NCBI RefSeq assembly: GCF_004210375.1
Contig: NC_134825.1
Coordinates: 1,798,001 to 1,862,000, forward strand
Reading direction: 5' to 3'
Length of the DNA stretch: 64,000 nucleotides
Source of the DNA: Tachypleus tridentatus
Lineage: Eukaryota > Arthropoda > Merostomata > Xiphosura > Limulidae
The position numbers were made by a program, and so were the translations under genes. Below are positions 23,026-34,380 of this stretch, piece after piece. The stretch's first letter is position 1, and every line of letters begins with the position of its first letter. The notes under the pieces were generated by a model that worked only from the letters and a program-made list of their open reading frames with translations, had not been told where the DNA came from and made no database searches.

Positions 23026-24907
23026 TAAATACAACTGAACTGAATCAATTACAGAAGATGTAATTTTCAGGAAATTTCCTATTTGTCAAAATGACATAAA
23101 AAGAATAAATTTTTCTTAAATGTTTTTTCTCTTTCAATGTGTTAAATATAAAAGAGCGTAATGTTTCGTTGCTACTAATTTTTTCAGGTAGTAAAAATGT
23201 ATATTGTGACCAGTGATAAAAAATGAAGTCATTACAAAACAGTGAACACTGCAGGTATGATAAAAATGTTTCTTAGAGCATCTGAAAAAATAGTGAACAC
23301 ACATCTGATTTGTTATCTGTGTATATATTTATGTTGTCATTGTGTTTCAGTGTTCTACTCATTTAAGCTGTGCTACAATAACATTTTCTGAAATATTTGG
23401 AATTTATGGTGAATGCTATGCCTATTGATATATATTAGAAATTATTATATTTTCAGTTTTAGATGGGAAGTGAACTGAATAAATGCTCTTTCCTCTTACA
23501 GCTTTTAACTTTTTGTTTTTCAACGTGCTGAATGCTCATCGTTTGTTATGCAACCTGAACAAAATTCATATATTCAACACATAAACACAGTTATATACAT
23601 ATATGTATTTATGTATATATATATTATTTTTGAGAGAGAGTAAATCAAAATCATGTATATTGTTTGAGTGACAATTTACTCATCATTTCTTCCATGCCTG
23701 TAGTGGTCAATTTATGCTTTATTTGCTTTTGTTTCATTATACAGATATATGTGACTAAAGCCCAACCAATTCATGAGGATGTTACAGCAAAATCAAAATA
23801 AATGTTATGATTCATTGAAAATGTGTTTAAGATTTTAGTTTATGTTTTGTAGTTAATTTTTCTCTGCAAAAAACATTTATTTTGCATTAACTTGGGCATG
23901 GTAAGTTACCAGTTTTCCAACATGGTATCTCACCCCCTTTCCCAAAATAGCTCTTCTCAAGTAGCACTGCCCACTATTGGTGCAAATTTTCAATGCACAC
24001 CACTTGTCTTTCACCTTCTATTTCTGCATATTGGCAAAAAAATGACACCATTTCTGTCATAACCAGTGCTTTCACCACACCTGTGCTTGTTAATCACTTC
24101 TTGATTGATAGTACTACTATATAGATGTGCTGGTTGTTGCTTAAATATTTATTATGTTTTCAGTTATAATGCTGGTTTGTATTTTTTACTATTTATTCGA
24201 GTTTCATGTTTTGGTGTTGTGAAAAAAAAAATTTCCCCAAACATTTTGTATTTTTCAGGGGTCTTTTTGCTAGTTTATAATGGCAGCCATCCTTTTTTGT
24301 TTTGTAAATCTACACTGTCCATCCTGCACCCATGCCCAATGTCAGTTATGTTTTAGTCCTTCCTATAGCAGACCTAATGTACAATTCCATATCCTATAAG
24401 GTTTTGATTGTGTGTCTTCTTTTTATTGTCATCTATGAATAAACTATTATGTCACAGGTTTGGGTTATGCACACTGTAGAGATGGGGTATTTTTATAAAA
24501 CTGCTCGTTGTTCTGGACTATATATTTATGGGTTAACATAAGTGAAGCAGATAGAGCTTGCTGTTCATCTCTGATGCTCCTTGACATTAAAATTCTTTCT
24601 ACTGTGGACCTAATGTACAACTCCAGATGCTGCTAAGATTTGTTAGATTAACTCTGTCATTGTGGTAACTCTGCATTTCAAAATAAGGTATTTTGGTCAC
24701 TTGTTGTACTGGCTCCAGTTTTTGCAGTCCTCTGAACTCTCCAAGATGTTTTTTCTCCCCTTTCTTTTAGTGGAGTACAAGAGTCCTTACCACTTACTAG
24801 ATTTTAACTATTGGGTGGTGGACCATGGAGGCATGTCCTCCTGAGTGATGAATCATACAGCGACTCATTTGAGAATAGCAAGAATTTTGTTAAAGCACTC
24901 TGCCATG

Positions 24908-24941
<34 letters not shown>

Positions 24942-26136
24942 ATTATTGCAGTTACTATATTTACTCCTCAGGCTGGAACATTTCTCCTGCCTACCATCCT
25001 TGGGATGGACATTTCCAGTGGGTCCAATGTTGATGAGATGTGGTCCAGCTAAGTAAGCTTTAACATGTGTGCTTGCCAGCATCCCTCCTTCTACTGTGGA
25101 CTGGATAACAAATGGTCATTACCAACAAGTTTTAGATTGGAGGTGAAACCCAGATTTACTGTCTCTCTTCCTATCATTTACTATATGTCCATGCCTGGCA
25201 GATCTGTTGTAGGTTTTAGCTGGATACAGCACATTTTCCCTTTCATATGCAGCTGGATATTTTACATTGCCATTAGATTTTGGACTAAAGATGTCATCCT
25301 GCTAGGTTTTCCATCTTACCATCTACTAGATGTTGGTCCTTAAGGGATCTCATGTTGGTTTTGTTAGAAATGTGCACAAGTAGGGATGGAATTTGGTACA
25401 GTAGCCTGTCTTCCCTTACCAATTCCTCTTTTGAGGTAAAGAGGTAGGTGGCCCTCTGCCTACTGCAGATCTGATGGACCAGTCGTGATACCGCATGGTG
25501 TTGGAGAAGGTCAAACTACCACTATGGTTTGTTATCTACACTGAAAATGTATTTTTGATAGATATTAGCCTTCCTTCTCACATTTCCCACCAAGACTATC
25601 CACTTCCAGTGATATATGGTGAAGGTCTTCTGTCATTTTCCAAGTGAGTAATGAGTGCAGTTCTGAAGAAAGCACTGATTGTAATAGAAGTAGTGTTGCA
25701 CCTTATTAGTAGAGAACTGCTGTATGGTAACTAATTTGCAAATGGATATGCAAAAGTGGGTAGTAGAAGGCTGCTAGTGTGCATTCAAAATGTGCCAATA
25801 AAGAGCAGTACTAGTTGAGGAAAGTGTCTATTGGAGATGCATTTTCAATGTAGGAAAATGCTACCTGCTAAAACATTTAGCCTTTCTTCCCTATAAATTG
25901 GTCTCGTAATATAATTGTTGAACTCAATCTTGCAGTGTAGTTGGAAAATAAACTACTGTTCCCCAGACCTCATCCAATCGTGGATGCTGTAGATTATCTT
26001 GTCAGAAAAGTAGATAAGTTAGTTACTGACAGCTGTCTCAAAAGTTGCATGCATTTGGTTGCTAAGTTCTTGGGCAGAAGTCAGTTCAACAGATCTCAAT
26101 CTTGGAATTATAATGGTTGATGTCAAGGAGCTGGAA
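23026..26136. repeat. Intron 2 stretch with dispersed-family fragments
   Basis: No gene seen. From about 23900 to 25900 it carries modules of the dispersed family: CTAATGTACAATTCCATATC (24374), CTAATGTACAACTCCAGATG (about 24608), a GGACCATGGAGGCATGTCCT module (24821) that recurs near 40120, and TTTTCAATGTAGGAAAATGC (25842). A (CA)n run lies inside it. Confidence 0.45.
24909..24940. repeat. (CA)n microsatellite
   Basis: An uninterrupted CA dinucleotide run of about 15 units. It creates a spurious Thr-His frame. Confidence 0.95.
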
Positions 26137-26300
26137 TTAACACTCTTACGAAAAGTGGGGCCTAATAGGCCCCAGAGCAACTTGAAAGGTTATTAATATT
26201 AGGCTAATAATTTTGTATTTAAATGAAATTGCCATTTCATTTAATGAAATGAAATCAAATGAAATGGAAATTTCATTTAAATACAAATTTATTAACATAT
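26137..26300. repeat. Palindrome-rich segment with two strong inverted repeats
   Basis: TTAA at 26137-26140 is followed by GGGGCCTAATAGGCCCC at 26157-26173 (7-bp arms, 3-base centre). A much longer inverted repeat follows: arms at 26205-26242 and 26257-26294, 38 bp with two mismatches by eye, and a 14-base loop. This could be a piggyBac-like or foldback element end, but no transposase was recognised and no matching second TTAA end was found. A 130-codon - strand frame crosses it without known domains. Confidence 0.7.
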
Positions 26301-26761
26301 CACTATGTACCAGAGTGGCACCAGAAAGTGTAAAAAATATGCAATTAAAAAGCCATTCTTCTTTTGTGAAAAAAAGATATTTTGTGCAGAAAATGATTAC
26401 CCAAATGTAAAGAAAGAAAGCATTTGAGAAGGCATTGTTGACCATGGAATCCTGTTTCTCCAGTAGATATTTTTCCCAGGAATTTAGATACTGAGATTTG
26501 AGGTATTCAGTTCTTATCTTCACATCCTTATTGCTCAAACTTCATATCATTTCTATACTTCATCCACAAAGATCACATTTATCAAAAACATTCTTTTAGA
26601 ATGTCATTAAGATCATACTCTTTCCATAACATTGTTGAGTCCATTTGCCTGATTTTGTTATTCTCATGAACTCAGTTTCAATCATTTCATGGATGGCTGA
26701 TTTCTTCTAACTCCATCCTATGTAGAGTCTTCTTTATGTCACTCAGTCAACTTCTTTTCGT

Positions 26762-27093
26762 GGCTGGTGAATATAAACACTGTTAACGTATTAACCTTAT
26801 CATGGAGGGTGAACATGAACATTGTTAACGTGTTAACCGTATCATGGAGGGTGAACGTAAACATTGTTAACGTGTTAGCCTTATCGTGACTGGAGAACGT
26901 AAACATTGCTAACGTGTTAACCTTATCGTCGCTGGTGACCGTAAACATTGTTAACGTGTTAACCTTATCGTGGCTGGTGACCGTAAACATTGTTAACGTG
27001 TTAACCTTATCGTGGCTGGTGAACGTAAACATTGTTAACGTGTTAACCTTATCATGGCTGGTGAACATAAACATTGTTAACGTGTTAACATTA
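26762..27093. repeat. 42-bp tandem repeat, ~8 copies
   Basis: The unit is GTTAACGTGTTAACCTTATC, then ATGGCTGGTGAACGTAAACATT with small variants. Each unit carries two GTTAAC hexamers two bases apart. The period is a multiple of 3, so the - strand stays open as a 14-aa repeat (KVNTLTMFTFTSHD); this is a by-product of the array. Confidence 0.93.
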
Positions 27094-30000
27094 ACATGAA
27101 AATTGACCACCATCCTATGTATCACATTTCAAAATGTAAATGTCCTACTACAATTTGGAAGAAGTTTGTTTGTTCTTTGATACCTCCTGAATTTTGCATT
27201 TGGACCTGTCAGATATGATTTAACTGACTAAGAATAATTTGGGGTGTATCAAGAAGTTATTTTTCTTTTAAAGTGCGTGGATTTCATTATTCCACTAGTG
27301 GCTACATATGGATCTGTAAGTGGGGGTGGTCACTTGAGGTACTGATGGGACTTGTGTAGTTTCTTCTTTCATGACATGGACCATATATACTATCTTTATA
27401 TTTACAGGACAAAAACAGAAAGTATTTCTATTTATAATTGGTAAAACACAAATTTTACAATTATATTTCCCAATCCCATCACTCATTTGAGGGATTTCTT
27501 TTTTCATAATTTTTTTATACATACTTTCAAAATATACACAGTGATAATAAGTAGGATGTTTTCATGTTTTATGTCATTTATTGACTTTTGGTAAAAACTA
27601 AAACAGAAAATGTGATATAAATTATGAAGCCAAGTGAATGTGAATAGTTTTATTCTTACATACTTTCAATTTTTATGTTCCCACTGGCATATTTCCAAAG
27701 AAAACTTGTATAAACCTGTTATCTAGCATTGGATGGATACACCTGTTAGTCTTTAATAATCAAAACTATTTTAAACTCATGAACTGTTTTAGAACTTGTT
27801 TTAACATCTGTTTAGTGTAATTGATAAAGAAACATCGTGGAGTATTGCCTGAAAACAATCCATTTGTTTACTACTTTGAAAAATTTTTACTTACTACACA
27901 GTACATTGAATAATGGTTTATAATTGTGTAGAAGCTATAAAATCTTAAATGCAAAAGTCATGTCTTGTTTCTTCTATGGTTTTTCTTCACTGTTAATTCA
28001 TTTCCCAGTGTAGTTTTATTCCAAACATAACAATAACATCTCTGTTAGTTGTTTTATTACTATAATCCTTCATTGTTTCCTTTTATGATGTTACCAATTA
28101 AACCCAGTTGGAATATAGAGTCAACAGCTTAATGTAATTGGATAGAAGAGTGTGTGTCATTTTGTAGACTTGGTAAGTGCTTTAAACATTATATCAAACT
28201 AGTGACTACCTGGTACTACTGTAATGGTGAATAGTGGAAGGTTTTGAAATCTTAGAAAAGTATGTTAGACTTCAGTGTTCATTTTATTCCTGAAGAATTC
28301 TCATAGAAATTTTCTTCTTTAACATGACAGGTAAGCTAATTTATGGTTAGAGAGAATGGTAGGTGATGGCAAAATATTTAGATGACTTACACTTATTTAT
28401 CTAATATTATTGTTAGGGTTATTGCTGATTTGTTGACAAGAAACTATTATGGGATTTTATCTTGATGATTAATACTGTTAGAAAAAATTACAATTGCTAA
28501 ACTGAAATAGGGAACATTGAAGTCCTTAGTCTTTGATACTTTGCAGGTTTTCAGTATTTGTCTGTTTTGGGACCTCTGTCTTTTCTATAGTTTCTTGTTA
28601 TCTATGATGCACTTATTCCTTGATGTGTCTTTATTCAAACTGTGACATTATGATATAGAAGGAAAGTTCAGCCTTTATCTTTCCTGAGATACAAACATCT
28701 ACTCACATAATTGCCATCAGTGATTGTCTGTGAAAGTTGTATATTGTTTATCTTAATGTGCAATGTTGCTTGGGTAAAGAATCAGAAGTGTTGCATGTGG
28801 TGCTGATGTATTTTGAACATTTTGAGGAGGGCTGGTGTTATGGATCTCAGAGGCACCTTGTTTCTGCAGCCACCCATCAACTCTGGTCTTCAGGGAGCTT
28901 TTCTCTTCCAATTTGCACACCTTTGAACTCCTTTTGCAGAAGACTGGAGAATGATATACGTACATTCTTTTGGTCTTTCCTTTTTTTTTTTTTTCTCTCA
29001 GATCCCTTGTGTATTTGGTACTTTGAAGGTTGTAAATTTTATTCTGCTTATGAATGCATGCTTTTGAACTCTACTCCTATTACTTATAATTCCCACAAAG
29101 ACTACCAGTTAGTAATCTGTAATTGTTATCTTGTTCTTGCAGCAATTTGTCATCCCTTGGTTAAAGAAGAATGATTTTATTATCATCAAGTTGATGTCTC
29201 TGGTGCTGTGAATAACAGTAGTCAATGTTTCGGATGCATTTCTTGACATTCAACTTTGTCCTACCTCTCATATGTTCTCCAATTTATTAATAACAAATAG
29301 GAAGGACCTCAGTTTAAAAAATCTGTAAGGTTAACTGTAGCCATGTATATATTCAGTTTATTCTTGAGCATATTTATAAGTGGATTGGCTGTGTGTTCAT
29401 TGTCTTAAGATACTAAAATATGGGATTTGATTTCCTATAGCAGATAGGGCATAAATGTCCCACTGTCAGTTGTTTTTAACATATGCAATTGTATGATAGT
29501 ATTCAACTAACTGTCTATAAAAGTGTGAGCAAGATGTAATACTTGACGTCTTTGGTTCTTTGAATTCAACAACCATCTCTCACCTAGCTAGTGTGCTTTC
29601 TGCAGACAAGAATCCTTCCTTAAGAGAGAGCAATGTGTTTCAATCTGTTTGTATCTTGAGGTTATAACTTCACATGGATGTTTGGTCTCTTATGAGATGC
29701 ATGGCCAATTATCCATTCGTATTTGAGAGAATATTCCTAATCCATGTTGGATCAACATTATTCAAATCCTTCACTCTAGACAGTGTGTTCAAATACTTTT
29801 TTGTACAGTTTTAAACAGTATCTGTGTTAGCAACTCTCAGATTTCCTGTCAGATATCAAACAAGTGATATACTTCTAAACCTGTGTGCATCCCATTTTGC
29901 TACTAGCAGAGATTGCACACTCATCTTTAGCTCTGGATGGGGTGCTAATTGCCATGTTTACTAAAATAAAGTTCTGTGGACTTTTCTCTGACAAGGAGCT

Positions 30001-30966
30001 GTTTAACCAGTCCATGGGTTCTGTGACATTCAAGTCACAATTTCCCATTATTTATTTACATGTCATCAGAGCAGCAGTATTTTCAACATTTTACCACATG
30101 GTTTGAATTTCAAAGTTGATAGTGTAATTGGCTCTCTTTAAGTTGACCATAGTAGTAGAATTGTTTTAAGTATATTTTAACTTGTGATTTCACAGTAGTG
30201 ATTGTGTTTTTGTAGGTTAGATTTCTTTTCAATTAAATTTTTAACCTTGTTTCAAAAAAAGTAATTTTATCTTGTATTTTTATTTTCTACCTTCTTAACT
30301 GTTTTTCACTAGTTTTATCAACAGATTGTTTGGTGTAGATAACCCTGGTGCAGTTAGAAGACATCAACTAATAGGTTTCAAGTTGTACTGGTATAAATCA
30401 GTTTACCTCTAATGTATTGCACTGTTGATCTTTATCTCTTTACTCGTGTTTTACAAATACAGGTAACTAAAAATATTTCTACTGCTCTCTATCTTGCTTG
30501 TTTCTTCTTCACAGTGATTTTTTAAGTTTTTCGAATTTGTTATTGCCTCCTGGTGACTTAGTAATAAATTGAAGGCTTTCAGTACTAAATATCAGGGTTC
30601 AGTATCTATAGTGAGTAGAGCATAGGTATTCTGTTGTGTAGCTCTGCTTTAGAACAAAGAATCAAACATGCCCATTTCATTTTCTTCATGTATTACATTT
30701 TTCTTAAATCTGTTACATTTCATAAGTTACTTCTATGTTACCTCTTTATTAACATACTTTGTTTCCAAACAAGTTATGTTACAATGTTTACAGCTCAGTT
30801 TAATACGTTGTTCAACTTTACAGTGTTTTACCAACAATGATTATAAACTTATATTGACCTTTTTCAGATAATATTTCATATTCTATATTTTAAATAAATG
30901 GTTCATTCAATTCCGTGGAAAATTCAACAGTATTATATGAATAGAGTTGATAAACTAAAGATGTAT
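27094..30966. other. Intron 2 stretch; no gene seen
   Basis: AT-rich sequence with short chance frames, the longest 145 codons at 28737-29174 and carrying a poly-T-derived Phe run. No domain, RNA gene or transposon motif was recognised. Confidence 0.45.
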
Positions 30967-31026
30967 CTTGTGAATCCACAAACCTTCTTTCTTAGCTATG
31001 TGCAGAAAGGTTTGTGGATTCATAAG
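30967..31026. ncRNA. Strong hairpin, miRNA-precursor-like
   Basis: TGAATCCACAAACCTT at 30971-30986 is exactly complementary to AAGGTTTGTGGATTCA at 31007-31022. Outside it, CTTG pairs with TAAG with one G-U. Inside it, TTTCT/AGAAA can extend the stem with a small bulge, leaving a loop of about 10 nt. Arms near 22 nt and total length near 60 fit a short miRNA precursor. It could equally be a foldback transposon remnant. No expression evidence is available. Confidence 0.35.
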
Positions 31027-31585
31027 CTCATATTATTTTTTCACAAATAATATTTCTTATTGTGTATTTTAAACAAACAGTGGTAGTTACATGTTAATAG
31101 ATCTCAGGAAATATTACAACCTTTTAAAAATTTTCACTTTTTAGCTTTAGTTCCTTCAGTGTATTGGTTTCCTGCTATTTTAAACTGTCATTATATTTAG
31201 TTAATACTATATATAAATATTTCATAGTTTTGTATACTGTATGCCATTATTTTAGTTATGTAAGTTACTGCTTGTTGCTTTCTCTTCAATTTTGATGCAT
31301 AACATTCCTCTCTGTCTTATTATTGAATTTCATATTTTCTTGTTTTGTTTGTACTATATTTAACATTGCTACATATTTGTGGACAGTTAAGCTTTTGATT
31401 TTTCACTTTAGTGTACATAAATTACACTAGGTGGGTTAACTATCTTAACCCATGATAAACAGTAGTGTGTGTCATCATAAATCTGTCACATGTCATCTTT
31501 CTGTAAAGTTACACTTAAGAGTGGTTTTGTGAGTTTTCACTGGCTAAAAGATGAGTTAGGGAGAATATGAAGAATTCAGACAAAT

Positions 31586-32015
31586 TAAGCTAACAGCTAG
31601 ATTATATCACAGGTATTCAAGCTAACAGCTAGATTATATCACAGATATTCAAGCTAACAGCTAGATTATATCACAGGTATTCAAGCTAACAGCTAGATTA
31701 TATCACAGATATTCAAGCTAACACCTAGATTATATAACAGATATTCAAGCTAACAGCTAGATTATATCACAGATATTCAAGCTAACAGCTAGATTATATC
31801 ACAGATATTCAAGCTAACAGCTAGATTATATCACAGATATTCAAGCTAACACCTAGATTATATCACAGATATTCAAGCTAACACCTAGATTATATCACAG
31901 GTATTCAAGCTAACAGCTAGATTATATCACAGATATTCAAGCTAACACCTAGATTATATAACAGATATTCAAGCTAACACCTAGATTATATCACAGGTAT
32001 TCAAACTAACAGCTA
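31586..32015. repeat. 32-bp tandem repeat, ~13 copies
   Basis: The unit AAGCTAACAGCTAGATTATA plus TCACAGATATTC varies at three sites: ACAGC/ACACC, ATCACA/ATAACA and AGATA/AGGTA. The variants recur in combination (ACACC tends to go with ATAACA), which suggests block duplication. Confidence 0.95.
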
Positions 32016-32542
32016 GTTTTCTATGTTCCATGAGTAAGTTATAATATTTATCTATTGTTACTTTAAATATAATTGGTTAATCTGTTTAATGTACTGAACA
32101 TTATTAGTTTTAAATTGAATTTATGGTAATATGCTTTCATTATGAACATTAATTTGCATTAACTCCATATACATATTTAGGACAAGCCTAATTCTCATCA
32201 GAATTAGTTTTTCGGAGATTGTTGGTGATGAGTGAAAATACTGTTATCAGCTAATGCACCTAACTTTTCTTTATAACCAGAAATGTCAGGAAAATGTGTT
32301 AGCTATACTAATTTCTTGGTTGATATATAACTAATATGCAATTTGTAAGTACAGAAGTTTTGATTTTTACATATTTTCTACTAACATTAACTTTTTATTA
32401 ATGAAATATCTCTCCTACTGAAGATACAACTTTATTGTAAGTTCACAGATTTGAAATAATGTTTTCAAGCTAGTAAACTGTAGCAGCTTTATATGGATGT
32501 ACTGTGGTGATTACATATTTTTCATTAACCTTTTGATTTCAG
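32016..32542. other. End of intron 2; no gene seen
   Basis: AT-rich sequence ending in the exon 3 acceptor (CTTTTGATTTCAG). Confidence 0.5.
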
Positions 32543-32726
32543 AACACACATGTCAGGGTACAGTCAGATGAATCTGGTGATACACAACAAGATGAGATTA
32601 TTTCTGGATTTAGTGAGAATGATGGTGATAATATTGACTCTAAAGAGGAAATTTTGTGTGTGATAAAAGGAAAGGAAACACAAGATGATTGTCAACAAGT
32701 TGGCTGTGGGTCAGAAATGTTTCCTG
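32543..32726 (+). CDS. C2H2 zinc-finger gene, coding exon 3
   Basis: The acceptor is CTTTTGATTTCAG and the donor is CCTG|GTAAAT. Starting in phase 0 the exon encodes 61 residues plus one base, with no stop. The product is strongly acidic and Gln/Asp-rich (NTHVRVQSDESGDTQQDEII... to GSEMFP). It resembles a disordered acidic linker or activation-type region rather than a folded domain. The phase 1 end joins exon 4 to form an Asp codon (GAT). This phase agreement across three introns is the main evidence that exons 1-3 belong to the zinc-finger gene. Confidence 0.7.
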
Positions 32727-32878
32727 GTAAATAAAACATCTACAAAATAACATCAAATCATTATTACTGGCTAAGATGAAATAGTGTAACATTTAGTTAA
32801 ATGTTAGTTATAAGTTGAAGTATTTAAGTAAGTTATGACAGTTGTATATCCCTAGATTATTATGATTATTTGCTCATA

Positions 32879-33118
32879 CAGGGTGTTTGGAAAGTCACTG
32901 TGCACTTATATATTTATTAACAGACGTGTTTCAATATACAATACAGGAGGTAAATATGAATGACAATTATAAACAATGTTGAAAGTGATCCCCATTGGCA
33001 TCAATACAGGCCTGGATTCTTCTTTTTTTGTTTCTAAACACTGCTGTCAGTTGCTGGCTTGAAATAGACAGAATAAAATATGATTACAAAACTGCACAGT
33101 GACTTTCCGAACACCCTG
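32879..33118. mobile_element. Mariner-derived MITE, copy B (240 bp)
   Basis: CAGGGTGTTTGGAAAGTCAC at the left and its inverted counterpart at the right, flanked by TA (32877-32878 and 33119-33120). On the - strand it retains the transposase C-terminus ending in DANGDHFQHCL and a stop. It is closely similar to copy A along its whole length and lies about 150 bases into intron 3. Confidence 0.88.
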
Positions 33119-33120
33119 TA

Positions 33121-34380
33121 CAATTGCCTATGTTTAATTATAAATTAGTTACTGTTTTTAATTATTTATAGACAATATTTACTAAGTTGCTTAATACTAC
33201 ATTTTAGCTGCAAATTTACTGTGTTAATGGAACCAGAAGTTGATTCTAGAAAGTCTGGTATGCTATCTACGTATCTAGGGTCTTCTCCATTAGAACTAGA
33301 ATGAACTATTTGAATGTTCTCAAGAGGTTCTGTATTGGAATGACTGTGTTATTAATTGAATAGTGAAGATGTTCCTTTTATGTCTACTAGATTTCAACAC
33401 ATACATGCTTCTTTGCTATAATAAAATTATCACAAAGCTATTAATAAAAAGTAATTAACCCTTTTGCAATGGATCATTGTGTTTGTTGACTTGCATTCAA
33501 AATTTAATTGAACTACTATTTACTACATCTATGTCAATAAATTTGAAATGAAATTATAGATTATAATTCAAACCTTAATGTTATATATGAGTTAATTTCT
33601 TAATTTAAAAGTAAATATTCAAATAACACATTTAAATATAGATTTTAATGAGTCTAGTGGTATGTTGAAAGCATCACTGTTTAAATTAGATGTTTGTGAG
33701 TCAAAATACTAAGTCTTTAGTTTTGTACAAATTAGGAACTCATGTTACTAATATAGACAAGCTGTAATATAAAATAAGAACCTTGTACCTTTATTTTGCT
33801 GAGATAGTTCTTGTGTAATGAATCGAACAAGGTGTTCCCATTCAACTCTTACATTTTTTGGCATGGTCTCTTATATACTCTTACTACAATACATAATGTG
33901 AATAACAAATCAACAGCTTAGAATGTCCTCTTAGTGGTTTTCTCAGTCCTTTTAATCTGTGAAAAGGCTACCACATTTTTTCAAACCAAGATTTCAAGAA
34001 GGTAGGTTGTGTCTTTAGTCTGCTTGAGGTTTCATATTTTTTATAAGTCTAAATATCATAGTTACTAAGCTTGATAAATTATAGTGGAATTCTGTAGTAT
34101 CAGTTTAGTTATGATTATTTGGTTATTCAATTGTATATATAAGACAAACTTTTTTATCCTCCACATGAAAAATTTTAAGACTTATCAACCTTTGTCTAAC
34201 ATCTACCCAGTACAAAAGTTGTAATGGAAAGAGATAATTGTTTGCTTTACATCTTGATTTATTATCCTATATTTTAAGAAAAATAAGTTTAGTAATTTAT
34301 TTCTAAATAGTAATGATCTATATACATAATGTATAATAATTGAAATGTGATTTTATATGACAAAATGCTAGTTCTCTGAA
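33121..34380. other. Intron 3, 5' part; no gene seen
   Basis: AT-rich intronic sequence without recognised features. Confidence 0.5.

Noticed and set aside
24804..25082. ORFs over the (CA)n run
   Set aside because: The Thr-His and Val-Cys runs are dinucleotide artefacts. No domain on either side.
26739..27125. 128-codon ORF (-) with a 14-aa repeat
   Set aside because: Explained by the 42-bp array.
28737..29174. 145-codon ORF (+)
   Set aside because: Low-complexity Phe run from poly-T, no recognised domain, no splice or start context.
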